From Vibrio gallicus (lineage in GTDB: Bacteria; Pseudomonadota; Gammaproteobacteria; Enterobacterales; Vibrionaceae), in the NCBI RefSeq assembly GCF_024346875.1, contig NZ_AP024871.1, positions 1,240,001 to 1,304,000 on the forward strand: DNA of 64,000 bases, read 5' to 3'. Position numbers and translations under genes: made by a program. A model generated the notes under the pieces. That model made no database searches and was not told the origin of the DNA. It worked only from the letters and a program-made list of their open reading frames with translations. Within the stretch, counting starts at the first letter, position 1, and every line of letters starts with the position of its first letter. This document shows, in pieces, positions 54,121 to 62,829 of this stretch.

Positions 54121-55964
54121 TGACTGAATCTGCAAAATTTATCTTAGGTATAGACTTAGGTACTACGCATAGCGTGCTCTCATACACCGAGAAACACATT
54201 GAAAATGCCCCAGTCAATATTATGCCTATTGCGCAACTAACCGCTCCGGGACAAGTTGAAAGTTTAGATCAGTTAGGCTCGTTTATTTATCAAGCCAGTG
54301 AGCATGAAATGGGTGAAGGCTCCCGCAGCCTACCATGGACTACAACGCCAGAGGCATTGGTTGGCGCTGTGGCACGTAAACTTGGTAGCAAAACGCCGCT
54401 ACGCCTGATTGCAAGTGCTAAGTCTTGGTTATGTCATTCTAAAGTAAACCGCCGCGAAGCATTCTTACCTGCTGGCAGTCCTGAAGAAGTAGAAAAGATA
54501 TCCCCGCTGCGAGCAACTGAGCTGTATCTAGCCCACCTAAAACAGGCTTGGGACCATCAAAACCCCGAACACCTGTTGGTAGACCAAGATATTACAATTA
54601 CTGTGCCTGCGTCATTTGACCCTGCAGCGCGCGACCTTACCGCTGAAGCTGCGCGCAACCTTGGCATCCAACACCTAACGTTACTCGAAGAGCCGCAAGC
54701 TGCACTATATAACTGGATTGAAAAAACCGGTGATGACTGGCGTAATCAACTCAATGTTGGCGATGTTGTACTAGTGGTCGATGTGGGTGGCGGCACCACC
54801 GATTTATCATTAGTGGCAGTGACGGAACAAGAAGGTAATTTGACCCTTGAGCGTGTCGCTGTTGGCGAACATATTCTGCTCGGTGGCGACAACATGGATC
54901 TTGCGTTGGCCTATCGCCTTAAAATGAAACTTGCTCAGCAAGGTAAAGAGCTTGCCCCATGGCAGATCCAAGCCATTACCCACGCCTGTCGTGATGCAAA
55001 AGAAGCCCTGCTTAAAGACCAAGATTTACAATCCGTGCCGATCGTCGTCCCAAGTCGTGGCTCTAAGCTACTTGGTAGTACCTTAAAAACCGAGCTCACA
55101 GCCAGCGAAGTCAAAGAATCTCTAGTCGATGGTTTTTTCCCGGTGGTTGATATTGACGAACATCCAGTTCAGCGCTCTCGTGGTGCATTAACCCAAATGG
55201 GGCTCCCATATGCCCAAGATGCGGGGGTAACTCGCCACATTGCTGCATTTTTAACCAAGCAATCCGATTCCACTCAGAACGTATTCGGTGGCATGTTTGG
55301 TAATGAAAAACCGGACTTTATCAAACCCACCGCCGTCCTATTTAACGGTGGCGTACTCAAAGCAGAAGCGCTTTCTGAGCGCCTATTTGAGGTGATAAAC
55401 CTATGGTTGGGCGATGCAAAGGCACCGCTAGCTAAGCAGCTGCAAGGTTCTGACCTTGATTTGGCCGTCGCATCTGGCGCCGCTTATTACGGTCAAGTAA
55501 GAGAAGGAAAAGGCGTTCGGATCCGTGGTGGTATTGCCTCAAGCTATTATGTTGGCATTGAAAGTGCGATGCCTGCTATTCCAGGTATGGCACCACCAAT
55601 GGAAGCGCTGTGCGTCGCACCCTTTGGCATGGAAGAAGGCTCTAGCGTTGAGGTTAACGACCGTGAGTTTGGGCTTATCATAGGCCAGCCGGTTCACTTT
55701 CAATTCTATGGCTCTAACATTCGCCGTGATGATACAGCGGGCACACACTTAGACTACTGGCGTGATGAAGAACTAGAAGAGCTGCCTGAAATTCAGGTAA
55801 CACTCGACGCGACCCAAGGTCGAGAAGTCGGTGATGTGGTGGCAGTGACCTTAGCGTCACGCGTTACCGAGCTTGGTACATTGTATCTGGAGGCGATTGC
55901 CAAAGACAATGGACAAAAATGGCATGTCGAGTTCGACGTGCGTAACGACGCTACCACCGCTTAA
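54120..55964 (+). CDS. Hsp70-like ATPase lacking the lid
   Basis: This 614-residue actin-fold protein has phosphate 1 GIDLGTTHSVLSY, VPASFDPAARDLTAEAARNLG, phosphate 2 VVDVGGGTTDLSL and adenosine motif FNGGVLKAEALSERL. A short beta-rich part follows the ATPase domain, but the helical lid and EEVD-like tail of DnaK are absent. Several long inserts (for example residues 50-75) set it apart from DnaK, HscA and HscC. It is translationally coupled to the DUF2760 gene and followed by a hairpin and a second Hsp70-like gene, with no J-protein or GrpE gene nearby. Confidence 0.88.
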   Translation: MTESAKFILGIDLGTTHSVLSYTEKHIENAPVNIMPIAQLTAPGQVESLDQLGSFIYQASEHEMGEGSRSLPWTTTPEALVGAVARKLGSKTPLRLIASAKSWLCHSKVNRREAFLPAGSPEEVEKISPLRATELYLAHLKQAWDHQNPEHLLVDQDITITVPASFDPAARDLTAEAARNLGIQHLTLLEEPQAALYNWIEKTGDDWRNQLNVGDVVLVVDVGGGTTDLSLVAVTEQEGNLTLERVAVGEHILLGGDNMDLALAYRLKMKLAQQGKELAPWQIQAITHACRDAKEALLKDQDLQSVPIVVPSRGSKLLGSTLKTELTASEVKESLVDGFFPVVDIDEHPVQRSRGALTQMGLPYAQDAGVTRHIAAFLTKQSDSTQNVFGGMFGNEKPDFIKPTAVLFNGGVLKAEALSERLFEVINLWLGDAKAPLAKQLQGSDLDLAVASGAAYYGQVREGKGVRIRGGIASSYYVGIESAMPAIPGMAPPMEALCVAPFGMEEGSSVEVNDREFGLIIGQPVHFQFYGSNIRRDDTAGTHLDYWRDEELEELPEIQVTLDATQGREVGDVVAVTLASRVTELGTLYLEAIAKDNGQKWHVEFDVRNDATTA

Positions 55965-55970
55965 TATATA

Positions 55971-56002
55971 AAGCACTGCAATCGCAGTGCTTTTCCTTTT
56001 TT
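55971..56002 (+). terminator. Hairpin between the two Hsp70-like genes
   Basis: AAGCACTGC (55971-55979), AATC loop, GCAGTGCTT (55984-55992), then TTCCTTTTTT. It may end part of the transcripts, giving less of the second protein. Confidence 0.8.
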
Positions 56003-56016
56003 AGACGAGGAATAAC

Positions 56017-58797
56017 ATGGCCTCAAATAACAAAGCCCGCTATTTAGTCGGCATTGACCTTGGCACAACCAATACTGTTGTGGCATTTTGTGAAAATACG
56101 ACGCCACTTATCGATGCAAAGATCGAACTATTTCACATCGACCAACTCGTCGGACAAGGCGAAGTGGCCAGACGACCACAACTGCCCTCTTTTCGATTTC
56201 ATCCAGCCGCGAATCAATTTGACCCTATGAGTCTTCACTTGCCATGGGAACATCAACATGTTGACGGTGATCTTGGTAGTCTAATTATCGGTGAATGGGC
56301 ACGCGAGCTTGGTTCAAGCGTTGAAGGACGACAAGTATCTAGTGCTAAGAGTTGGCTATCTCATCAGCAAGTTGATCGCAAAGCCAATATTTTACCTTGG
56401 ACAGGAGGTGAAGATGTTGAAAAAGTCTCGCCTTTGATTGCCAGCGCGAGCTACCTCAACCATATTCGTCAAAGCTGGAACCATCATAATCCAATTAACC
56501 GCCTTGAACAGCAAGAAGTGGTGGTAACCGTTCCCGCCTCTTTCGATGAAACAGCACGTAACCTGACGCTGCAAGCGGCCAAGCTTGCCGGCCTTAACGA
56601 TGTATTGCTTCTAGAAGAACCGCAAGCTGCATGTTATGACTGGTATGGTCGCCATCAAGATAAAGATCTATCAAGCCTACCGCTAATGCTCATATGCGAC
56701 GTTGGCGGGGGAACAACTGACCTCAGCCTAATTCAAGCCAGTTATCAACAAAGCCAACTAACGCTTAATCGGATAGGTGTTGGAGAACACCTTATGTTAG
56801 GCGGTGATAACATCGACCTCGCCCTTGCACATATGAGTGAACGCCAACTCAATGGCAATAAGCCGATGAAGGCGCAAGCACTTGGTAAGTTAATACAACA
56901 AACCCGCCGCGTAAAAGAGTCACTGCTTGCCGTCGATGCCCCAACCCAAGGCAAGGTTACCTTGTTGGGCGGTGGTTCACGCCTTATTGGTGGCAGTCGT
57001 AGCGTGCACCTTAGTAAAGAGCAGGTACAACAGGTGGGTCTGGACGGCTTTTTCCCGAAAACGGACCTACAAACCCTACCGGATACAAAACGCAGTGCGA
57101 TGGTTGAATTTGGGCTCCCTTATGTTTCCGACCCTGCGGTTACTAAACACATAGCGCAGTTCCTGTCACAGCATAGGGCTTCTTGCCAACAAGCACTAAA
57201 CGAACAGGGCAATGCTGTTCCGGTAGCGTTATTGGTTAATGGTGGCGCATTCAACAGTGAACTCATCAAGCAGCGACTGGTTGAGGTAATGGAAGGCTGG
57301 CGTGGCGAACCCATTACATTACTTGATAACCCCCACCCCGATTATGCCGTTGCTTATGGGGCCGTCGCCTATTGTAAAGCAAGACGTGGTGCTCAATTAA
57401 AAATTGGTGGCGGTAGTCCGCGCTCTTACTTTTTACACCTGCAAGGTAAAAACAAGAAGTCGCAAGCACTGTGCTTGTTGCAAAAAGGGGCTGAAGAAGA
57501 ACAAGAAATCCGCTTAACCGGACGTCGCTTTGCGCTTACTTTAGATCAGCCGGTGCGTTTTAATCTGCTCACAACCACTATTGATGTACTAAATGATGGA
57601 ACACCAATTCAAAATGGGTCGTTGCATCCGGTAGACGAAGAGCAAATGCGACCATTACCGCCTTATGTCGCATCTCTATCTAGTCAACAGCAGCCCGTTA
57701 TTCTCAATCAAAAACATAAGCAAGAGGTTCAGCTCAGTTGCCGATTAACCGAAGTCGGTACCCTAAAGCTTGAATGCGTGAGTGATGACGATCAGCGTTG
57801 GCAAGTCGAATTTGAGGTTCGCCATAGTAAAGAGCATCAACAACAAACCCTATCACCTAAGGTGAAGCAAGCCTGTGACTTGATATCGTCACTGTATAGC
57901 GGAAATAAAAAACAAGTTGATACTAAGGCGATTAAGCTGCTCAATAAACAGCTTGAACAAACACTGGGTAAACGTGACCTGTGGGATTTAGCCACCTCAA
58001 GAGCAATATTTGATACCTTTGCTCTTGGCCGAAAACGACGCCGTCGCTCTGAACAGCATGAAAAAAATTGGTTTCGTATCGGTGGCTATGCACTACGTCC
58101 TGGTTTTGGTGATGCGGTCGATAGCTGGAGAATTGATCAAGTCTGGCCACTGTACGAACAAGGCCTACAGTTTAAAAATCAGCAAGGCTGGAGTGATTGG
58201 TGGATTTTCTGGCGCCGAATAAGTGGCGGTTTAACCCAGGAACAGCAAGAAACCATTCTTGCCGATATCGCAAAGTATTTGCATCCGGGCATGCTGAAAA
58301 ACCCAAAATCGGCGCAAACAGCGCACCAAACAGGTTATGAGGCTATGGTGCGCCTTGCCGCATCTCTAGAGCACTTACATTACGATGATAAGACCTTACT
58401 GGCTACTTGGTTTATGTCTAAAGCAATCAATATTGACAGCTATAAAGACGCACACTGGTGGGCATTGGCCCGCCTAGGCAGTCGTAGACCTTTATATGGC
58501 AGTCAGCATAACGTCATACCAGCATCGACGGTAGAACCGTGGATTGAGGCTATTATTGAATTAGATTGGAATCAATCGAGTATGGCAGGCTTTGCCGCAG
58601 TAATGATGGCTGCGCGAACCGGAGATCGCGCGATCGATATAAACGACGAGCTTAGGCAGCGAATATCAGAAAAATTAAGCCGCAACAAAATGCCACAATC
58701 GTGGGTCTCTATTTTGGTCGATTCTGCTAACCTTAAACAAGAACAAGCTTCAAAGGCGTTTGGTGACTCATTACCTGCTGGGTTGCATCTAATATAA
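56017..58797 (+). CDS. Hsp70-like ATPase fused to a DUF3731-like helical C-terminal region
   Basis: This 926-residue protein has an Hsp70 ATPase domain (GIDLGTTNTVVAF, VVTVPASFDETARNL, CDVGGGTTDLSL, LLVNGGAFNSELI), a short beta domain to about residue 600, then a 300-residue helical tail (SSLYSGNKKQVDTKAIKLLNKQ, WFRIGGYALRPGFGDAVDSW, WWALARLGSRRPLYGS) of the DUF3731 type in place of the DnaK lid. It is a paralogue of the preceding protein in the first 600 residues. GACGAGG precedes the ATG. The tail may be a substrate- or partner-binding part; that is inference. Confidence 0.88.
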   Translation: MASNNKARYLVGIDLGTTNTVVAFCENTTPLIDAKIELFHIDQLVGQGEVARRPQLPSFRFHPAANQFDPMSLHLPWEHQHVDGDLGSLIIGEWARELGSSVEGRQVSSAKSWLSHQQVDRKANILPWTGGEDVEKVSPLIASASYLNHIRQSWNHHNPINRLEQQEVVVTVPASFDETARNLTLQAAKLAGLNDVLLLEEPQAACYDWYGRHQDKDLSSLPLMLICDVGGGTTDLSLIQASYQQSQLTLNRIGVGEHLMLGGDNIDLALAHMSERQLNGNKPMKAQALGKLIQQTRRVKESLLAVDAPTQGKVTLLGGGSRLIGGSRSVHLSKEQVQQVGLDGFFPKTDLQTLPDTKRSAMVEFGLPYVSDPAVTKHIAQFLSQHRASCQQALNEQGNAVPVALLVNGGAFNSELIKQRLVEVMEGWRGEPITLLDNPHPDYAVAYGAVAYCKARRGAQLKIGGGSPRSYFLHLQGKNKKSQALCLLQKGAEEEQEIRLTGRRFALTLDQPVRFNLLTTTIDVLNDGTPIQNGSLHPVDEEQMRPLPPYVASLSSQQQPVILNQKHKQEVQLSCRLTEVGTLKLECVSDDDQRWQVEFEVRHSKEHQQQTLSPKVKQACDLISSLYSGNKKQVDTKAIKLLNKQLEQTLGKRDLWDLATSRAIFDTFALGRKRRRRSEQHEKNWFRIGGYALRPGFGDAVDSWRIDQVWPLYEQGLQFKNQQGWSDWWIFWRRISGGLTQEQQETILADIAKYLHPGMLKNPKSAQTAHQTGYEAMVRLAASLEHLHYDDKTLLATWFMSKAINIDSYKDAHWWALARLGSRRPLYGSQHNVIPASTVEPWIEAIIELDWNQSSMAGFAAVMMAARTGDRAIDINDELRQRISEKLSRNKMPQSWVSILVDSANLKQEQASKAFGDSLPAGLHLI

Positions 58798-58928
58798 CCA
58801 CACTCCCCCTTATGGGGGGAGCTCTCTATCTATATTCACTGCTACGTATAACAAAAATGCTCAGTTGGTGAAATTTAATTGGTTAAACCTCTTTCATATA
58901 AATCAAGAGCTACGAGTCGAGGTGATAT

Positions 58929-60056
58929 ATGAAGGGCTTCTATAAATTATTAATTGTACTGGGTATCGCATCTCCCATCGCTTGGATGATACCCACCGAT
59001 ACTAACGCCGAATCTGACATGCCAACACATTCAGACCAAACAGCAGTGGCAACCCTAGCTGGCGGGTGTTTTTGGTGCACTGAATCAGACCTTGAAAAAC
59101 TGCCCGGAGTGATTGATGTTGTTTCTGGTTACTCGGGAGGGAGTGAGCCGAATCCGACCTATAAACAAGTCGCTTCAGGAAAGACCCATCACATTGAGGC
59201 GATTCAAGTCACGTATGACCCTACACAGGTCACTTATATTGAAGTATTGGATCAATTCTTTCGACATATAGACCCAACCGATGACCAAGGCTCGTTTGCC
59301 GACCGAGGCGCTCACTATCGCCCTGCGGTTTTTTATCATGATAATCAACAACTCCAGATTACTCAGAGCTTCATGCAAGATATTGATAATCTTGGTGTGT
59401 TCAACAAACCATTAAAAACCGAACTGATCGCATATAGCAAATTCTGGGTGGCAGAGGATTACCATCAGGATTACTACAAAAAGAACCCGATTCGTTATAA
59501 CTATTATCGACGAGGCTCAGGCAGAGACCGCTATCTCGATAGTATCTTTGGTAAGGATCGAGACAGCAACGGGCAAACCTTAATCTCAATGATTGAAAGC
59601 CACAAAGCGCAACACAACAGTGGCTATACAAAGCCGACACCCGAACAGATAAAGGCCCAGCTTAGTCAGTTACAATATTATGTAACCCAACAAGACGGCA
59701 CCGAGCGGCCTTTCCAGAATCTATATTGGGATAATAACGACCAAGGTATCTATGTCGATATCGTGTCAGGAGAGCCTCTATTTAGTTCAACGGATAAATA
59801 CAAATCCGGTACTGGCTGGCCAAGCTTTACTAAACCCATCGACAATAACTTCATTACCGAACATAAAGACAGTAAATTGTTCTACACCCGCATTGAGGTA
59901 CGCAGTCGTGTTGGCGATTCGCACCTTGGACACGTATTCAACGATGGACCTAAGCCCAGCGGACTGCGTTATTGCATAAATTCCGCCGCATTGAAGTTTA
60001 TTGCTAAGGAAGAATTACAACAGCAAGGGTACGGACAATACCTCACTCTTTTCTAA
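58929..60056 (+). CDS. msrAB: Periplasmic fused methionine sulfoxide reductase MsrAB
   Basis: An N-terminal hydrophobic signal ([21 protein letters not shown]) exports a two-domain enzyme of 375 aa. The MsrA domain has GGCFWCTE (catalytic Cys47, Cys50) and reduces the S form; the MsrB domain has [20 protein letters not shown] and catalytic Cys349 in [10 protein letters not shown] and reduces the R form. The zinc-binding CxxC pairs of many MsrBs are absent. Together the domains repair oxidised methionine in envelope proteins. GAGGTGATAT precedes the ATG; it follows the Hsp70 cluster by 131 bases. Confidence 0.94.
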   Translation: MKGFYKLLIVLGIASPIAWMIPTDTNAESDMPTHSDQTAVATLAGGCFWCTESDLEKLPGVIDVVSGYSGGSEPNPTYKQVASGKTHHIEAIQVTYDPTQVTYIEVLDQFFRHIDPTDDQGSFADRGAHYRPAVFYHDNQQLQITQSFMQDIDNLGVFNKPLKTELIAYSKFWVAEDYHQDYYKKNPIRYNYYRRGSGRDRYLDSIFGKDRDSNGQTLISMIESHKAQHNSGYTKPTPEQIKAQLSQLQYYVTQQDGTERPFQNLYWDNNDQGIYVDIVSGEPLFSSTDKYKSGTGWPSFTKPIDNNFITEHKDSKLFYTRIEVRSRVGDSHLGHVFNDGPKPSGLRYCINSAALKFIAKEELQQQGYGQYLTLF

Positions 60057-60080
60057 TTTAAGCGCCGATTCCCTGCCCAC

Positions 60081-60104
60081 AACAAAGGCGGTACCGCCTT
60101 TGTT
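60081..60104 (+). terminator. Perfect 24-bp palindrome after msrAB
   Basis: AACAAAGGCG-GTAC-CGCCTTTGTT forms a 10-bp stem with a 4-base loop and ends in a T-rich arm. It is a probable weak terminator for msrAB; a protein-binding dyad is less likely. Confidence 0.6.
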
Positions 60105-60212
60105 AACTCGCCACCGCCTTAGTTGTGGTGTCTATTTTTTAATCACATCAGGTTGCACTAATTCCAAATCTTGCCTAATAATTTAGAGTCCACAGGGAAT
60201 GAGGAGTCGGTA

Positions 60213-61199
60213 ATGTTAGGTAAATCTACACTTGGATTTAGTGCATTAATGATCTGTTTAATCCAAAACACCTTGGCTGAAGAAAGCAACGATGTCACCC
60301 TTACTGTCAGCGATGTCATTGATAAAAGAGGCGTTTTATCTCCAAAAGGCACATGGTCTGTAGAGGGATCACTTAGCTTTACTCAGAACTCATCTAACCG
60401 TGTATCTGTAGTCGGCTATACGGTACTTCCCACTCTTATCATTGGCCGTATCGAAGTGAGTGATGCAGATTATGTCACGACCACCTTGGGGTTGACTGCG
60501 CGGTTAGGATTAACCAATGCGACGGAATTTGAACTGCGCCTACCTTATGTCTACCGCAATGATCAGGTATTGGTTCGCCCCATCGAAACCGGCTCACAAG
60601 ATACTATAATCAATCGCTCCACCAGCGGTGGCGCTGTTGGTGATTTAGAGTTTGCCCTTCGACATCAATTTAACTTTGATTCGACGCCTTATTGGATTGG
60701 GGGGTTACGGGTTAAAACTCGCACTGGGCGCTCCCCTTATGATATTGATATAGATGAAACCACTAATACCTTGGAAGATGTATCAACGGGAACCGGTTTT
60801 TGGAGCGTAGAACCGAGCTTAACCATGCTATACCCGTCTGATCCTGCGGTATTATTTGTCAATATTGGATATATTTTTAATATTGAAGATAGCGTCGAAC
60901 TAAACGGTCAAGAAACTAAGGTCGCACTAGGGGATACAATTTCATTAGGCGGCGGGATGGGATTTGCAGTAAACCCAGACCTCTCATTCTCTCTTGGGGT
61001 AAACCACCGAACCATTTTAAAGAGTAAGATTAATGGTGGTGAAGCCAATGACGCAAAACTGCTTCACTTAGACTCTTTAACTATGGGGGTCAATCTAAGG
61101 ATGAACGACCGCTCATCCCTTAATATTAGTGCGCAAGCCGGACTCACCGAAGACAGTCCCGACTTCCAACTGACAATGCGAGTACCCTACTATTTTTAG
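60213..61199 (+). CDS. Outer-membrane beta-barrel protein, possible FapF-like exporter
   Basis: The ATG at 60213 (GAGGAG upstream) begins a signal peptide MLGKSTLGFSALMICLIQNTLA. The 328-residue precursor is rich in amphipathic strands (GDLEFALRHQFNF, WIGGLRVKTRTGRSPYD, VNIGYIFNIEDSV) and ends in MRVPYYF with a terminal Phe, a barrel signature. It resembles the Phenol_MetA_deg-like transporter barrels. It lacks the N-terminal coiled coil of FapF. It is convergent with a four-gene cluster for small secreted proteins and a C39 peptidase, and may export them. Confidence 0.75.
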   Translation: MLGKSTLGFSALMICLIQNTLAEESNDVTLTVSDVIDKRGVLSPKGTWSVEGSLSFTQNSSNRVSVVGYTVLPTLIIGRIEVSDADYVTTTLGLTARLGLTNATEFELRLPYVYRNDQVLVRPIETGSQDTIINRSTSGGAVGDLEFALRHQFNFDSTPYWIGGLRVKTRTGRSPYDIDIDETTNTLEDVSTGTGFWSVEPSLTMLYPSDPAVLFVNIGYIFNIEDSVELNGQETKVALGDTISLGGGMGFAVNPDLSFSLGVNHRTILKSKINGGEANDAKLLHLDSLTMGVNLRMNDRSSLNISAQAGLTEDSPDFQLTMRVPYYF

Positions 61200-61260
61200 A
61201 GCATAGCCTGTTAGGTTTTAGGTAATAGCCTGTTAAGCTCTAATTGATCACAATCACTCA

Positions 61261-61791
61261 TTAGTGGCTGTGATTGAGTAAGGCATCTTTCAGGCGAAGA
61301 TCGGCTTGGATCTGTTTATTTAAGCTATCGACTTGAGCATCTACATCCACAATTGTGTTTAACCCAATCACACTATTGTCTAAGGTATTTTGTATAATAT
61401 TAATCACACTTGACCCAGTTGCTCCCGGTTGCCCCGAAATATTTTGCGGCTCTTCAATAACGTTACCGCCCCCTACCTGCACAACATTCACTAGATTTTC
61501 TTGTTGCGGCGTACTTCCAATACTCGCCCTTGACTTAGCGGTTAAGGTGCCGTTTTTAAATACCAAACTAGCAATCGTACTCCGGTAGATATTTTCACCA
61601 TTTACCGCAGCACTGATACTAATTCCGATATCCACAACATAATCATTAGCAAGCCGAAATCCGCCTCTAAGCGTTGATAACGTTTGATTATCAAGTTTAT
61701 AGGCATCAGATAAGTCCAACTCACTTGCATGAGTTGGGCTAACCAGCAGATATGCCGATAGTAGCGTTACGGACAGTTTACTAACTAGCAT
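61261..61791 (-). CDS. Secreted protein with QN-x-x-x-N motif, possible FapE-like factor
   Basis: The 176-residue precursor has a signal peptide (MLVSKLSVTLLSAYLLVSPTHA) and a mature chain of beta-prone, Asn/Gln/Val-rich sequence: LRGGFRLANDYVVDIGISISAAV, LVNVVQVGGGNVIEE and SVINIIQNTLDNSVIGLNT, then a helical polar tail. The last block is similar to blocks in the two secreted proteins upstream in the cluster. GGGGGG precedes the ATG. It is the last of four genes on the reverse strand, 8 bases after the peptidase gene. Confidence 0.7.
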   Translation of the reverse strand: MLVSKLSVTLLSAYLLVSPTHASELDLSDAYKLDNQTLSTLRGGFRLANDYVVDIGISISAAVNGENIYRSTIASLVFKNGTLTAKSRASIGSTPQQENLVNVVQVGGGNVIEEPQNISGQPGATGSSVINIIQNTLDNSVIGLNTIVDVDAQVDSLNKQIQADLRLKDALLNHSH

Positions 61792-61799
61792 GAACCCCC

Positions 61800-62480
61800 C
61801 TAATAATCACCTGATTGAGGCAATGTAATACTAAACACACCTAATGAATCTCGCGAAACCCCCGCATCCAGTGGAGACGCTTGATAGAGTGAAAAGTTAT
61901 CATCTTTAATAAAGCTTGCTCGACCGACATCGGCCTCATTACGCACCAGCAGTACTAATCCTCGGTAATACTGCTCAAACTCCGCAGTCGGCATAATCAT
62001 TGTTCCTCGCGAAGGATCACCAAGAATGACACTGTTGTTACTCACCCCTCTGATCACCACAAAGTGCATATAGCCATCAAAGTTAACCAGAGTGATCCCA
62101 GGTACACTGAGTTCACGTAACTTTTCAAGGCTGATCCTAAATCCGTCTGCTTTAAGCCCTTTTGACTCTAAATAAAGCTTCATATCTAGCAAAGAGAAGC
62201 CTTTTTTGTTTATGACGGATTTGTCCCCTTTACTGTACATTTCATCAAATATTTGTTGCTCTTTAACCGGCCTTTGATAATGAAAATGCAACAGCGATGC
62301 TAGCGCAGCAGAACCACAACTAAAATCAAACTGTTGGCGGTACACATCTCCAAAAATCAATTCTTTGTAGCTTTGTACTGGAACTGAGTAATTGGCTCGA
62401 TGTGGTAAAAAGTCGATAGCAAAGGTGGATGTCGACAGTGTCAGCATCCACCCTATAACGCTCAATTTAATAACTGTCAT
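61800..62480 (-). CDS. Periplasmic C39-family cysteine peptidase (FapD-like)
   Basis: The signal peptide (MTVIKLSVIGWMLTLSTSTFA) directs this 226-residue protein to the periplasm. The C39 fold is clear: Gln49 and Cys55 in RQQFDFSCGSAALASLL, His139 in GYMHFVVIRG and Asp155 in ILGDPSRG. Unlike bacteriocin exporters there is no ABC transporter attached. A free periplasmic C39 peptidase encoded with repeat-motif secreted proteins is the hallmark of FapD. Its ATG lies 4 bases after the preceding stop. Confidence 0.88.
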   Translation of the reverse strand: MTVIKLSVIGWMLTLSTSTFAIDFLPHRANYSVPVQSYKELIFGDVYRQQFDFSCGSAALASLLHFHYQRPVKEQQIFDEMYSKGDKSVINKKGFSLLDMKLYLESKGLKADGFRISLEKLRELSVPGITLVNFDGYMHFVVIRGVSNNSVILGDPSRGTMIMPTAEFEQYYRGLVLLVRNEADVGRASFIKDDNFSLYQASPLDAGVSRDSLGVFSITLPQSGDY

Positions 62481-62484
62481 AACG

Positions 62485-62808
62485 TTACTTAATTGTCAGG
62501 TTTACAACGGTTGAGTTCTGTATCAGAACATTATTACCTGTGTTTTGAATAACACTCGAAATACCTGAACTATCCGCAAAGGCACCTGAAGACAGGATAT
62601 TACTACCATTGACTGTATTTTTAGCCACGTTACCCGTACTTATGCCATCGACGTCAGAAGCCAAACTGGTGAAGTCTAAATCTAAGTGTTGCTTCCCCCT
62701 AGATTGCTCCATGACGTCGATAGTTACAGCCGAATCAGGCAACGCGATCTCTTCACCGTACACAGAAAAGGTAACTAACAAACTGATAGTACACAGTGTC
62801 GAACGCAT
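62485..62808 (-). CDS. Small secreted protein with C-terminal QN-x-x-x-N motif
   Basis: This 107-residue precursor has a signal peptide (MRSTLCTISLLVTFSVYG) and a strongly Ser/Asn/Gly-rich mature chain. The C-terminus SGISSVIQNTGNNVLIQNST parallels the C-terminus of the next gene upstream. A second shared block is KNTVNGSN. AGGAGAG precedes the ATG. It could be a minor fibre or nucleator subunit; that is inference from composition and context. Confidence 0.72.
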   Translation of the reverse strand: MRSTLCTISLLVTFSVYGEEIALPDSAVTIDVMEQSRGKQHLDLDFTSLASDVDGISTGNVAKNTVNGSNILSSGAFADSSGISSVIQNTGNNVLIQNSTVVNLTIK

Positions 62809-62829
62809 CGCTCTCTCCTAATGGTAACC

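Noticed and set aside
60081-60104. Perfect palindrome as a recombination or regulator site
   Set aside because: Its place after msrAB and the T-rich 3' arm are better explained as a terminator hairpin.
61200-61245. Direct repeat of TAGCCTGTTA between the convergent barrel and secreted-protein genes
   Set aside because: Two 10-base copies are too little to claim an attachment site or regulatory element.
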